A stretch of 64,000 nucleotides of DNA from Apiosordaria backusii (GCA_030549205.1 JAUKTV010000006.1:1692501-1756500); one strand, 5' to 3'; positions 44,492 to 56,435 are shown, numbered from the stretch's first letter. A program made the numbers and translations. The notes: generated from the letters alone by a model not told the origin.

Positions 44492-45790
44492 TGGAGAAGA
44501 AGAGCGGCTTTCTGATTGGAAATGCCTCACGTACCTATGAGTCTTGAGGATACGTGCTATTGATCTTTTAACTCGTAGGTATAGAACTGGATTCCAATGC
44601 TAAGAATGAGCACACGCACCATAAGAATTGCAATCAGATATAGCGTTCCTTTTTTTCCATCACCAGATATCAGCTGGGATTTCCTCTATGTGATTTGCTT
44701 TGTGTTTAAGCTGCCACAAACGGTCACTGTATGCTCTAGCTAGTGCTGTCACCTGAGCTCAACACGTCAGCGGGACAAAGAGGGCTTCGTATGATGAATG
44801 TGAACAGAACGTTCTTCCGGCAGTGGAAGGCCTGTTTCCACAATTACATGGAACTGTCATTCGACTATGTGGAGACAGGAAGCTTCCGAGTCTTTTTTTC
44901 ACGAACCGGTATTAACACCAACATCGGCATACGAGGGGTTTTTTGAACCGGCGGGAAACACAATGTATCATTCTACCCCGGCACACCCGCCCTCTTGCAG
45001 CCGGTCTGAGCTGCACCTTTGTGACCGGAATGATGCCCATTGGCTCTTCTCTACACACATGCATGAAATTCCGGTTCGCGTCTGAGCTCCTCTGGAGCAC
45101 ACCTTGGCCCATCACCGCGATCCTGGGGCCACAGGCCGGACGCAATCCTTCAAGATGACCATGTCCAATCCTGAGTCCCGTAGCAAAAGCCGGTTCAGTC
45201 ATCCTTTCCTTTCTGCTGACACGTATGAACCATGCCCGGACAGGGTATCTTTTCCTGTTCACCGGTCACCTTGCCTTATCTGGGCTCGTTGTTCCTGTAG
45301 GCATGCAGATCACTACTAGGGCAGAGCCGCAATATCAAAAGATCCCCTCGGGGGAGTCTAACCATTGGGCAGTAAATCAATAATCTCTCAGAGCGTTAGG
45401 CGCCAGATTGGAGAAATGAAATGGCGAGCCAGAATTGCAGGTTTGGATTAAGCATTTAAGGAGCTGGAGAAACCGGTTGGAATCTGACTTGTAACTTGAT
45501 CCTGCTCGACCTCTTTCAGCAAGTGAAGAATTTGTGACGTCTCGTCTGTCCGTTGATTCAGTTTCGAATACTCACCGCCAAGTTCCCGAAAAAAGCCATC
45601 CAGCCACAATTCTTCTACTTCGACCCCCTTGCTTCTCGGCATCCTCCCTTGACCCGCCATAGAGCTGCAGGTGTCCGAGAGTCTCACCTTGCTAGCCATC
45701 TCAGTCACCGACGATACCTATTCGGCTGCGCCATTTACCATTTCCTTTTTTGGAACCCCAGACCGCCAGACACGGAGACGGCCACCGATA
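44492..45790. other. intergenic, one weak ORF
   Basis: The minus frame 45448-45699 (from ATG in MASKVRLSD) encodes 83 aa with a heptad-like stretch (YSKLNQRTDETSQILHLLKE), possibly a real small coiled-coil protein, but it has no family match and nothing decides it. Confidence 0.3.
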
Positions 45791-46385
45791 ATGGTTCCAA
45801 TGCCTAGGTACACCGAACAAGAGCGAGGTTTTCTGGTGTCAGGAATGGACAGACCCTGTCCCTGTCAGCACTGCAGGGTACAAGAGGACATCAACCTGCC
45901 GCATCCCATCACCTTCGAGGATGTGAGGTTGTGGACTGTTGACAGGTCAGGATGGTACACCACCATGATCAACATGTCTTTGGAAGGTCAGCCACCCACT
46001 TATTTCAAGGTCCCCAACTGCCCATATTGACTCGTCGTATCCTTCATCGCGCAATTTCTCGTCACAAGCGATTCTATTCACCAACTAACAATCCCTTCTT
46101 GATACAGACTTGGACCTTGATTACTACCACATCAACGCATCCGACCCAGAAACCGGCTCGATGTCGGTATGTCCCAGTCACGATGGTGACTGGGACGACT
46201 GGGATATCGTTCCACTTGCCCAGCCAGAATGCAGTTCATGGTCTTGGAGGAGACCAACTATGCACTGGTTCACTGTTGCAGGGAGACGGCTTTGGAGCCG
46301 CCCTAGCGCGCACGTTGTGAACGTAGCAAGAAGAATGAGCGCGTCCTCATGCCCGGATGCGACTGTTTTTCGCTTTCTCGAGTGA
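45791..46385 (+). CDS. hypothetical protein, two exons
   Basis: 45791..45986 and 46108..46385 with a 121-bp intron (GTCAGC donor, CTAAC branch, ATACAG acceptor); 157 aa, frame continuous as INMSLE-D-LDLDYYHINAS. It has a CPCQHC cysteine motif near residue 25 and a PSHDGDWDDWDIVP acidic stretch; the last ~50 residues are Trp/Arg/Ser-rich. No signal peptide, no recognised family. The splice fit is the main support; the C-terminus could end differently if a further intron exists. Confidence 0.5.
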
Positions 46386-47546
46386 TTTTGACGCCAGAAC
46401 TGCAACGATGCTATGACGTGATGCTTGGGAAATGATTGGAAATTCTGGATAGGGATCATACGGGAAATCTGGCGCACGTTTGGAAACTGAACTGGGATCG
46501 GAATTTTGCTTTGTTTTCAGTTGTTCACTGGCGGCGATACCATTATTCCTTTTCTCGAGTTTGACATTTTTCATGGATATGACTGATCATCTCTTTTATT
46601 CGCAACATTTCATCTACATACCTTAAGGTATATAGGGCAGCCGGCCTAGGGCGGAGGGAGATTGAAGGCTGGCGCTGGATGATTTGAGGTGCAAGCGACC
46701 TACGATATCTGGACATAGGATGTTTGAAAGAGCCAGAGGACTTGATCATAAATTCATCCTAGATTCTACGCTCTTGTGAACTTGCATCGTCTCATGTGGA
46801 CCAACATCGGTGAAAGTGTATCCCGCTGGCCAACAGCCCCCGAAACCCGGCTCTCGGCCCGGAGTGGGTCCCGGCCTCCCGACCATCTGTCACCGATGAG
46901 GAAGTTTAGGCACGCAAAAGGAATCAATAAGTAATGCAAGCAAATACAAACATTGTTGCTGAGTCTATGGAAGTTCTCGATACGTATTTGAGAATTCCAA
47001 GTATCCAACAACTGTACCTACTGCATGAGCAGCAGCTCGCGGCTCCGAAGCGGGCCGCAGGGTTGCCCGGCTCCCCGGCCACCTGTTCCACAACAGCCAA
47101 CCACCGCGACCTCCACGAAAACAGATATTCACTGGGCCCATTTATGACCCCGCCAAGTGAGTTATGCATAACTTGGCTGGTGTGTAACTGATCGACCAAA
47201 TCGAAGCCGTGGCCTGGAACAGGTTGACCAATGCCAATATGCCCGCCCACCACAACCACTTGGAAGAGATGGGATTGTCCATATGAGAGGAAGAAGAGGC
47301 CAAATTGTTTCAAACAAGAAAACGTTCTATAGAGGGCCTGTTTCTGGTCACTCAATAGGCCGCTTTTGGAGAAGCAGAACTGCGGCCATGAATCCATCTC
47401 ATATCGATGGAGTACTTTTGACCATACAATGAATGGATATAAGAGATGGCGATGCAAAGGTCCTTTTGACATCAGATAAGTCCACATTTACTCATCAAAC
47501 AACATTTTTCACGCGCCACTACAAAACCTTACATAAATCCACCAAA
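46386..47546. other. intergenic, no gene recognised
   Basis: Several short ORFs on the minus strand (46924-47487 longest) with no domain. Nothing further seen. Confidence 0.45.
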
Positions 47547-47867
47547 ATGCAGTATACCACTCCCCTTGCCACCCTCCTCGGCCTTTTTGCTACCCTCACC
47601 ACGGCCTAAGACGCAGTCGACAAGGTCGAAGTCTCCGCAGTTCCTACCCCAACCAATACCGGCTTCCAGGCAGGCGTCAGCGGCGGTGTCAGCTTCGATA
47701 TCAACGGCAAGAACAAGACCTTTGGCTTCAATGAGATTTTCGGTGACGACACGGATTCAGATGACGAGGATGACAAGCCAAAGTCGGGGGCCAGCGAGAT
47801 GGTTGTGAGGAACAGCGGGTTCCTGATTGCGGGTGTCATTGTTGGTGCTGGTGCTATCATTCTTTAA
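47547..47867 (+). pseudogene. small secreted GPI-type protein with stop at the signal-peptide end
   Basis: ATG at 47547 (context CCAAAATGC) begins a textbook signal peptide (MQYTTPLATLLGLFATLTTA). Codon 21 is TAA (47607-47609) and the same frame then stays open for 85 codons to TAA at 47865. It encodes DAVDKVEVSAVPTPTNT, a Gly/Val segment, an acidic run DDTDSDDEDD and a hydrophobic C-terminus (GFLIAGVIVGAGAIIL) typical of GPI addition. The intact reading frame on both sides argues for one recent nonsense change, probably CAA to TAA, the C-to-T direction RIP or deamination produces. Translational readthrough cannot be excluded. Confidence 0.7.
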
Positions 47868-48710
47868 ACGGGACATCAGCCTACAATATGACGAGGAGAA
47901 AAATAAGGACTTGGCTTTGCTTTGTCAGTTTGAGCAGAGCCAGACATCACTGTTCATATTCGCTGCCTCGATAACGCTTTGCTGTGCGGGAAGGCAAGTT
48001 ATGATCAATGATATTCACTTCTCAGAAATGTTTGCATTTTACGAACTTGGACTTGTACTTGCTTATTGGAGTGTTGGAGCTTTTGGAGTTGGAAGTAGCG
48101 AATGCCTATGAGGGATTGGTTGGTTTCATTCACAGATATCGAGCTTGAAAACATTGTAATGGTTTAGATGTAGGTAGTTACCTTGGCTTATTGAACTACC
48201 CGCAATAATACTCTCATAAGACCTCATCTGGTTGCTCCCAAGACTTTGGATAGGCAACTGAGAGACGCCATCTGAGTCAGTACAACGCCATCTCCGTTGT
48301 ATCACCATGCAGCCGCGACGCTGATAGGCCCGGGCCGAGTCAGGACGACATGAGCCGTCGCCCCCAACCCCATAGCCGTCAGATGGTCCGTTCGCAAACA
48401 TCCTCGACCACAAGTTCGGGTCTACCGCATGCTGTAGTGTGGTTGTTCAGGCGTATGTATTTTGTTCGATAGTCGGTGATTCTTCAAATATTCCCGATTG
48501 CGGGGTCGTCACGGATTGGTTGACCGTTCCATCTCTCACCCGAGCTGTATGTTTGAGACATAGGTATGTGGTGGTCTCGGAACTTGTTGTTGTGAGCCCG
48601 ATGTTGTGCGATGGGTATTTAGCAGTCCGTCCCTCTTCGTCGGAGCTTGTCGACGATGGTTAATCATCCGGGTTTCATGTGCTTCACTTATCGAGAACCC
48701 CTCGCCCAAA
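47868..48710. other. intergenic, no gene recognised
   Basis: 3' region of the preceding pseudogene and upstream region of the flavin oxidase pseudogene. No ORF with support. Confidence 0.45.
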
Positions 48711-50090
48711 ATGTGGTTACCCTCTCTCACCGTGCTAGCCTCCTTGCTGGTTTCCCTCACCCCTTCCATCACAGCCTACTCCCTCCGCCATGAACTCCCC
48801 AACCCCCTCTCCCCACGAACCGCCATCCCCTCGGACATCCTCTCAAAGCTAACCCCTCACCTTTCCCCAACCGCAAAAGTCCTCCTTCCCTCTTCCCCTT
48901 TGTGGGCAAACGCCTCCCATCGTTGGAACGAGGTCTCCCGCCCGACATACTCGGCCATCATCCAGGTCTGCAACGAGCACGACATCTCCGAGACGGCAAG
49001 TACGCCAACAAGCACAACATCATCTTTTACGCCTTCTCCCAGAGCCACGGGGTGTACTACCCCCTCGAGCGTTTTCGGGATGGGATTGCCATCTCGCTTT
49101 CCTCGCTCAGTCGCAAGATCGAGCTTGACAGTTCGGGGAAGTGGGCGACGATCGGAGGAGGAATGAGGTCAAAGGAGGTGATTGATTACCTTTGGGAGAG
49201 GGGGAAGCAGACCACCACCGGCGGATGCGGGTGTGTAGGTGTTGTGAGTCCCGCGTTGGGGGGCGGGCATGGGTGGTTTCAGGGGCAGTATGGGTTGATG
49301 GCTGATCAAGTCTTGGAGTTTAGGGTTGTGCTGGCTGATGGAGAGGTGATTGTGGTCAATGACAAAGAAGCACAATGATTTGTTCTGGGCGATGAGGGGG
49401 GCGGGGCATAATTTTGGGATTGTGAGCGAGATGAAGTTCAAAGTGTATGATGTGAAGCAGCCGAGATGGAGTGTTGAGACTTTTACGTTCAAGAGTGAGA
49501 GGCTGGAGGAGGTTTACAAGTATGCGGGGGAGAAGTTCAACAATAAGGGGGACGCGAGGTTGCTGATGTGGGGGACCTGGCTCTGGAATAAAGCGGTGGA
49601 CGCAGAGAAGGTATGTTCAATCCATGATAGAATAGACGAGCTGAGGCTGACAGATGAATAGCCCGTCATTCAGTTCCAGTGGATTTACAACGGCCCTCTT
49701 GGCGAGTTAAAGGAGCTATCAAAAGACACTTGTGCCCTCAAGGCAGATGCGTATGCTTCTCTGGAATCTGACTACCCCGAGCTAAGCCCGAATTTGGGCT
49801 ACGGTGCTGATCAGTACGCCTGCCAGGCGGACGGGCAAGGAAATCGGTTGTTAAGAGGAATAGACGTTGACCAATACGATGTCAAGGCCTTGCGGAAGTG
49901 GTACGATGCCTTCACCGCCACAATCATTGCGGAACCGGCTTTCGAAACCAGTTTCTGCATTCTGGAAGGATACTCGACCCAGGCTGTACAGGCTGTCCCT
50001 GACAAGAGCACGGCATACGGGATAGGTGTCGGGTGCAGGTCCAAGGCCCGATACATTAGTGCATGTGGAGTACCGGCGCAAGCAGGTTGA
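48711..50090 (+). pseudogene. frameshifted BBE-type FAD-linked oxidoreductase
   Basis: ATG at 48711 opens a signal peptide (MWLPSLTVLASLLVSLTPSI) and an oxidase N-terminus (WNEVSRPTYSAIIQVCNEHD). Near 49000 one base is missing and the frame resumes as KYANKHNIIFYAFSQSHG, TTTGGCGCVGVVSPALGGGH and MADQVLEFRVVLADGEV. Near 49362 an extra base shifts it again to HNDLFWAMRGAGHNFGIVSE. An intron (GTATGT..AATAG, about 49610-49661) precedes PVIQFQWIYNGPLGE and AEPAFETSFCILEGYSTQAV. The last ~60 residues, including the usual substrate-binding end, are lost. It therefore cannot make a full enzyme. An intact paralog of the superfamily lies at 52134-53872. Confidence 0.8.
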
Positions 50091-50674
50091 CCAGCATGAT
50101 TCAAATCAGGTTAAAATATTCATTAGATGTATCACGACGGTAGCTTTAGTACTCCAAGGCTCAGGCCCTTCTCATATAATGGGGCTGGCGTAGTGCTTCT
50201 GTGTTCCCGGGCTGAGAAGCCAACGACTGAGACCAGGCAGCCATTCTGGGAAAGTGGACAGGGAGAGTCGCAGCAATTGCCTCAAGAATCCCGACCAAGA
50301 TGCAGGAACTGATCAGATGTAGACGTCGCGGATCAAGAGAAGAGTCGAGTTGGGTCAATAAAACGATAACCGAAAACCTCTGGCTTTTTCCTTCTCTGTC
50401 ACCAACAGCAGGTGACGTGACGTGTGGAGACCTGAAGAAGAAAGAGCTACTCACGAAGGCTCAACCATCATGGCGCGCTCCTTCTCGATTTCTGATCAAT
50501 CTCGCGGCTTTGACTCATCCTGCGTCTGCCCGCTGTGAAGACGGGAGCACTTCCACGCCCCTCTCAGGCTTGTCTCTTCTCAGGCATCACCAAATCACTA
50601 TCGATATTCTCACTCAGCTTTCAAAGATCAATCGTACTAACCCACACGCGAGCACCACCCTAGAAGAAAGCAAA
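50091..50674. other. intergenic, no gene recognised
   Basis: Decayed 3' end of the oxidase pseudogene and promoter of the next gene. No supported feature. Confidence 0.45.
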
Positions 50675-51358
50675 ATGCCACGCAAGCGTACGCCTCGTCG
50701 CTTCTTCAGTGTTACCTCCACGCGCTGACCCAAAACAGGCAAAGCGGGTTCCGATACCTACATTGTCTTCCACGGCCTCAACAGTCAAGAAGGCAAAGCC
50801 GACAACTACCGTGCAGCCAAAAACATACACCTTGGGCGAGCTCAAGCAACTCAACAGACAGCCTTGAATTCCGCCGCCACCACCCCCAGTGTTCAGCCAG
50901 CCCCCGTTATTACAGCGGCTCCGTCTAAGCCGGCCCTGACGCCAGAGCAAATCCGGGCCAAAGCATATGACCTCCGGAATAAGATCGGACGTGGCATTAG
51001 AGCGAGCATGAAATGGCAAAGGTCCTGTGTGTTAGTCAGATCTCGTTACTCTTTCTCAACTGGCGTTGCCTGTGAAGAGGTTATCCTGCGAGCTTTCAGA
51101 CTCGGCCCTGGAAAGAAGTGGAAAATGAAGAAGATTAGATACTCGGATTTTTACAGCTGTGTTGGTTACATCGAGAAGCCGGTGAGGAAACCTTCCTGGC
51201 GCCTCTTTGGCGGCATTGTGCTGACTTGATGGTGATAACAGATTCGTTATGGCAGTTTGGTGTTGACGGGACAGCATGTGAATGTGAGATGGAATGAAGA
51301 GGAGCATACTATTACTGTTTCGGGAACGTACGGGAAGTATTCTGAGCCGGTCGAGTGA
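50675..51358 (+). CDS. conserved small fungal protein of unknown function
   Basis: Three exons: 50675..50687 (13 nt), 50739..51181, 51242..51358; introns 51 and 60 bp; 190 aa with all phases consistent. The first exon encodes only MPRK plus one base. Residues 1-65 are basic then Ala/Thr/Pro-rich; the rest is compact: LTPEQIRAKAYDLRNKIGRG, MKWQRSC, EEVILRAFRLGPGKKWKMKK, SDFYSCVGYIEKP, then IRYGSLVLTGQHVNVRWNEE and ITVSGTYGKY. The last block looks like beta-strands and recurs in ascomycete proteins I recall only as hypothetical. No signal peptide; the basic N-terminus could act as a nuclear signal. Confidence 0.65.
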
Positions 51359-52133
51359 TGGTATCTTGAGGCCAATGGCTGGATTGGGGGGATGCCATGT
51401 GTTGCTGCTATCTTCGCATGAAAAGATTTGCTGCATGACGTTTGTAAGGGGGCATGGAACATCTGAGATCAAAGGGCCAAGCTTGGCGGATCTTACAGTA
51501 TGATAATCACGGGGAAGGTATTCGAGATACGCTGAGACGGATCAGGGGACCGGCACATATAATGCGTCCCATAGAGACATTATTTGCACTGCCATGATGT
51601 ATTCATAATTAGCACATGACCAAGTTGAACATTAGAGGAGAATCCATTGTGAAATAGCCAATTCACATCCCACTCCAAGCTAGCCACTGTGTCTCGTCCT
51701 CCCCGGTGCCCAGACACGCTATCGAGAGAAAGCCAGACAAGCTACAATGTCTATGATGAATATGGTGTGCCAAGAGGTTACATGGAATGTCTTGCCTCTC
51801 TCGATGCTACCATGCCATTCACAGCTTGCAACCCACATATTGACCAACATCTGCTGTGTCACTGTAATTTCCCGGTTCACCACTCGGTGGCTTCATGTCT
51901 CATGACGGTGCTGGAACTTTCGGGCTTGCCTTCCACCGAGGGCTGCAGGTGATCGACCACGATGAGCCACAAGAGATAGTGGGAAAATTCCCATCCTTGG
52001 TACATACAATGGAATTTGGTCATGTTCTTGTTTGCCAAGATTGTGGCAATACTTCCGATATTTACATTTTTCCTTTGACCGACCGGACCCTTTTACCCCT
52101 CCATTAAAAAGACAATAGAAATAATTATTATTT
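51359..52133. other. intergenic between convergent genes
   Basis: Only short unsupported ORFs (51689-51952 plus). Terminators not identifiable with confidence. Confidence 0.5.
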
Positions 52134-53872
52134 TCAAATTTCGAACCCTCCCGCCAGATCCATCACCTTGGCAGGATCATAAATGTCCCTAAGCTCTCTC
52201 AGCCTTTCCGCGTTTGCTGCACCGTATAATTCCTCTGCTGTGGTCCCTGAGATGGCGTAGTTTGGATAGGAGGTAAAGGAGTCAGAGTAGATCCCCTCTT
52301 CAATAGCAACTTGCTTGAGGTGGGCGAGGGACTGCTTCATCCGGTTGTACCAGTACTCATCATGAATTGAGCTGGCCCAGGAGAAGTAGAGATTCAGCTG
52401 TTGATTATGTGTCAGTTTCAGTGTGAATAAGTAGGTAAGATAGGGGGCTGAACAGAGCACTCACAGGGAGAGGGGAGTCCGCATGGGGAAAGGCGCTGTC
52501 GGTGGCGTGTACTCCGTACTGTGTAAAAGGCTCAATGTCATACGACACTGTCATTCCAGACCTGAGCCCTTTGGTCAAACCAATGGTGTCTGTCTCGTTC
52601 TTGATTGCCTCGAGGAACCTGGCAGTGAAGGTAGAAGTGGAAACGCTGGCGAAGGTTCCTCGGAGGTTCAACTTCAGCTCGGCGGGGAAGCTGGCGATGA
52701 AGTTGGTCCACTCGCGGTTGGGGAGGGTACTGCTTGTCAGGAAGGGAATACCATCAAAGAGGTCAAAGATGGGGGGCTTTTCCGGGCCGTCGTAAAACAT
52801 GAGAACAAGGGCCGTGGTACCGAGGGGACCGCCTTCAAGGGTGGTGATAAGGCCAGCTTTGGGGTCGGTATTTTCGGTTTGGAAAAGACGAGTAGCGTTG
52901 AGAACTGCTGGGACGGAGGTGGAAGGGTAGATGCGTAGGCCACCCCAGACATGACCTTGAGGGTGGGTTCTCATGACGGCTGAGGTCACGATTCCGAAAC
53001 GGTTCTTGCCGCCTTTGAGAGCCCAAAAGAGGTCTTGGTTGTAGGTTGGGCTTGCTGTGGTGATCGTGCCATTCTGTTGAACAGTGTTAGCAATGGCCAA
53101 GCATGAAGAAGATTCAAGGGGATGCCTACTGGAAGGACAATGTTGAACAGCTCAACCGTGTCACAGGTGAGACCAAACTGGTTTGTCTTCCTGTCAAGGC
53201 TATTAGTCACTGCTGTTTGATATTAACTATGAGCATCGTGAAGACACCTCACTCACCATGAATAGCCACCGCCCAACGTGAAGCCACCAATACCGGGACC
53301 AATGACGCGGCCCCCGACAACATTGAGTCCCAAGGGCTCAAGCTTGTCGTACACATCGGCCCAGGTCTATCAATAGTTAGTAGCGGCCTGTTTTCATTTG
53401 GTCTTCAGACATACCTGACCAAACCCAATCTCCACCGTCTTCCTGTCAGGAGATAGTACTACTTGGTCAAGCAGTGACAAGGAGATATGGACACCTGTAG
53501 TGCTCGAGAAGCCCGGGTTGGAGGCATGCCCGCCAGATTGGACAGCAAAAGGAGTTTGCGTGTCTCGGATAATCTGGAGAACTCTTGCAATATCGCGGGC
53601 CGAGCCAACCCTGACCACACATGATGCGTTCTGATCTGAAGACAAGAACCAATGTTCGGTTTCCTTCTGGTAGGTCAAAGCCTGGACTGTGGAAGGTTAG
53701 CTACGAATAGTATCGTATCTGAAGGCAGTGTCTCACGAGGAAAGATCACGTCACTGGCGCTGGTGATATTGCCATTGATCTGCTGGCATATCGACGTGTA
53801 TGGGAAGACGGTGGCATGAGTACCCCCGAAGCCCAGAGCAAGGGCTCCAAGCACAGCCAGAACACGACCCAT
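52134..53872 (-). CDS. secreted BBE-type FAD-linked oxidoreductase
   Basis: Six exons: complement(52134..52397, 52465..53073, 53130..53190, 53257..53366, 53415..53686, 53737..53872); introns 48-67 bp with phases consistent throughout; 483 aa. Signal peptide MGRVLAVLGALALGFGGTHA. The PP-loop-containing FAD domain shows VVRVGSARDIARVLQIIRD, PFAVQSGGHASNPGF with His99, the usual covalent flavin attachment residue, GRVIGPGIGGFTLGGGYSW and DLFWALKGGKNRFGIVT. The second cysteinyl-flavin Cys is absent from the GRVIGPG segment, so single covalent linkage is expected. The C-terminus has the BBE motif YPNYA and a final DPAKVMDLAGGF. Such enzymes oxidise sugars or specialised metabolites with O2. Confidence 0.9.
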
Positions 53873-54812
53873 GGTATCGATTCTGCGGTTGATCTTTGAG
53901 TAACACACAGCAGGCTCGGTCTCGAATCGCACCTCAACCACTCGGGTGTCTGGAAGCGCGGCTGCGGAGGGCTATTTATTAAGATCCAAGCTGCCAGCGG
54001 TGTCTCGGGAAGTGGGCATCCCCGTTCCTTCACATCAAATCCACGTCACACTGCATTCTGGTGGGAGTCGTCGTCGAAGTCGAGGGAAACTGGGATCGCC
54101 GACAGGAGAAGAACGTTGGATCCCATACGAGTGCGACCCGGTCGTGGCTTCGGAGCGGATGAGGGATCATGCCAGTGACGGGCTTCAGACGCCATACCGA
54201 ATACACAGTAATGCCTGTGACGATCCCACGCGGTTCCCACGCTAAAACCAGGATTGCACAGAATCTGACAGCTATCAAGATGAACAAGATCCTTGGCGGC
54301 CAAGCTACTGCGCCCCTGAACGGCCCGCGCCAACTCCCCGACCAAAGAATCGGTGCCAAATATGGGACCTTCTGCAACCCTCCAGCTGTCAAACCGATAG
54401 CGGATGTTGGCAATGGTGGCATGATGCGGGATACGGTTCTGCTTTCGATGGAACTCGGAACGAAAATCTTCAACACCGAGACGCTTGGCCGAAAGCGGTG
54501 GGATTTTCCTTGATCTGCTAATCGAAATGCCTGTCTCAGATGGGCCGCATCGAACGCCGAGCCCGACCCCCAATGAGCTAAGTTCAGCTCAACACCTCCA
54601 CCTGAACTGCACAAACCATGGCAACGTCCGAATACGACCCGCCTTACCATCCACCTTGTCGACCTACGGTTACAATCCGGAGTATGTCTTAGAAAACAAA
54701 ACCAATGATATCGACTTAGCGGTTGACGATAACTGCCTTTCAACCCAAATCTAAACTGGCAATAGTTTAAAAAAGACGGTCTTTTTAACTTTATTTATAC
54801 TTTAATAGGCCT
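53873..54812. other. promoter side of the oxidase, one unassigned ORF
   Basis: Plus frame 54169-54513 (MPVTGFRRHTEYTV.. with ILGGQATAPLNGPRQLPDQR) and minus frame 54030-54743 overlap; neither resembles a known family. One may be an old gene fragment at the edge of the AT-rich block. Confidence 0.35.
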
Positions 54813-54814
54813 TA

Positions 54815-55034
54815 TCCCTTTAACTGTGAACTACTCGACTTTTTAGCTTGGCAAAAGTGACAAAAAGTGACCGCCCTACAAAAATACAGAAGGGTTATAG
54901 CGACCTTATAGCGACAGAGCAGGGGGTGTGTCGGGTCTTGCGAAGTAGACGACCCGCTTTTGTTAATAGTCTACGCTATCGATTGGCCCAAATCGCGCCA
55001 AGCCAAAAAGTCAAGTAGTTCACAGTTAAAGGGA
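54815..55034. mobile_element. 220-bp MITE with TA duplication
   Basis: The left end TCCCTTTAACTGTGAACTAC continues for about 38 bp and is mirrored by the right end (reverse complement of 54997-55034), with two C/T or A/G differences. TA lies immediately outside on both sides (54813-54814 and 55035-55036). Size, inverted repeats and TA target duplication fit a Tc1/mariner-mobilised MITE. The interior is GC-balanced with GTTATAGCGACCTTATAGCG-like repeats and no ORF. Confidence 0.88.
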
Positions 55035-55036
55035 TA

Positions 55037-56277
55037 TTAACTGAATAGTAATTAAAAATATAATATATTTATCACAGTATGTAGGTTTATTGAGGTAAAA
55101 CTACTGAATTACTATACTAAATTGACTGAATTTAAACAAAAAAAGAAATAAAAAAAGAAAAGCTTTATCTAATTAACTTTATAAGGTTTTTAAAGTATAA
55201 AGGTAAGATTAATAAAAAGTAAGGTATTAATAAAATAAAATTTTAATAAATAAGGTTAAATTAAAAAATAAAGTATTAATTAATATTATAATATTACTAT
55301 CTTCTTTAAAAAAGCTTTATTAATAATTTAATAAAAAGGTAAGTTTTATAAAAAAGAAATTACTATTTTAAAAATTTAAATCTATACTTTTTTAATATTA
55401 TAACTTACTTTTTAAATACAGAGATTTACCTTCAAAGTAACTATTTATGCTTTTTTTAAATATTCTATTTTTAATATAATTATACCATTTTCTTCTATAA
55501 ATTATAGTAATAATTTATATTTAACTTTTATTTGTTAAATACATCTTTAATTGTTTCTTTTTTATAAAGATATTTATTATATTAAAATATATATAATTAC
55601 AATAAATTATATAAAATCATATTCATTTATATTAAACTATATTATATACTATATAATTATATTAATTACTTTATTATAAAAGGCTTTTTTATTATTAGCT
55701 TATTATTATTTAAATAAAGGAAATTAAATTAATCCTTTTTAACTGCCTTCTTTTATTTTATTAATTATTTTAATAAATTAGGTTTATTTAAATATTTATT
55801 ATAATATTTTTATAATTTTTAAATTAAATTTTTAAATCTATTAATATTATATTATTTCAAGTTAAGATATTAATTCCTTCATTGGATTTAATATTATAAT
55901 CTATTCTAATATTTATAAAAGGTAAAAATCCAATTAACTTTGTATTTCTTTTTACTATTAAAAGTATTTACCTTTAAGTTTTTTATTATTTAATTAAATA
56001 AAAAGTTATTTAAATCTTTATGTAATCGTTTTATATAAAAAATATATAAACTATACTATAAATTAAAAAGGATTAATTTATATAAATATCTTTTAATTTT
56101 TTTAATTTTCTACAACTTTTTTATTATAAAGAAGTTTAATTTATTATTAGGATAGTCTGTAGATTAGTTTTTTTTAATAATAAATACTTTATTATTAAAG
56201 CTATCTTTATTAACTTTAAAATCAAAAATATAGTACTTTTTATCAATTTAACAAATTTACTTTTTTTAAACTTTATT
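55037..56277. other. AT-rich RIP-like relic
   Basis: Extremely AT-rich, no ORF, no recognisable protein on either strand. Confidence 0.6.
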
Positions 56278-56282
56278 AATAA

Positions 56283-56430
56283 TGCAAGGATATAGAAGCT
56301 GGCACACATAATTCACAGGTCACATGACCTGGCACACACAGATATACCTAGCTAGCCAGGCTTTCCCACTTACCAGAATTGATTATCTTTGTACCCATAC
56401 CATGAAGCAGTGCTACGGTGAATTTCATCA
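56283..56430. mobile_element. 148-bp solo LTR-like insertion
   Basis: A GC-richer island begins TGCAAGGATATAGAAG and ends GGTGAATTTCATCA, that is TG..CA, flanked by a perfect 5-bp duplication AATAA (56278-56282 and 56431-56435). It contains a near-palindrome CAGGTCACATGACCTG. An inverted, C-to-T-mutated relative lies at 62350-62486. Short for an LTR, so a TRIM or a Ty1/copia-type LTR is possible. Confidence 0.75.
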
Positions 56431-56435
56431 AATAA

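Noticed and set aside
49350..50090. Second part of the flavin oxidase as a separate gene
   Set aside because: It continues the same family alignment after a one-base shift and lacks its own N-terminal FAD-binding half.
54030..54743. 237-codon minus-strand ORF as a membrane protein
   Set aside because: Hydrophobic patches but no family match; overlaps an equally open plus frame; lies at a decaying compartment edge.
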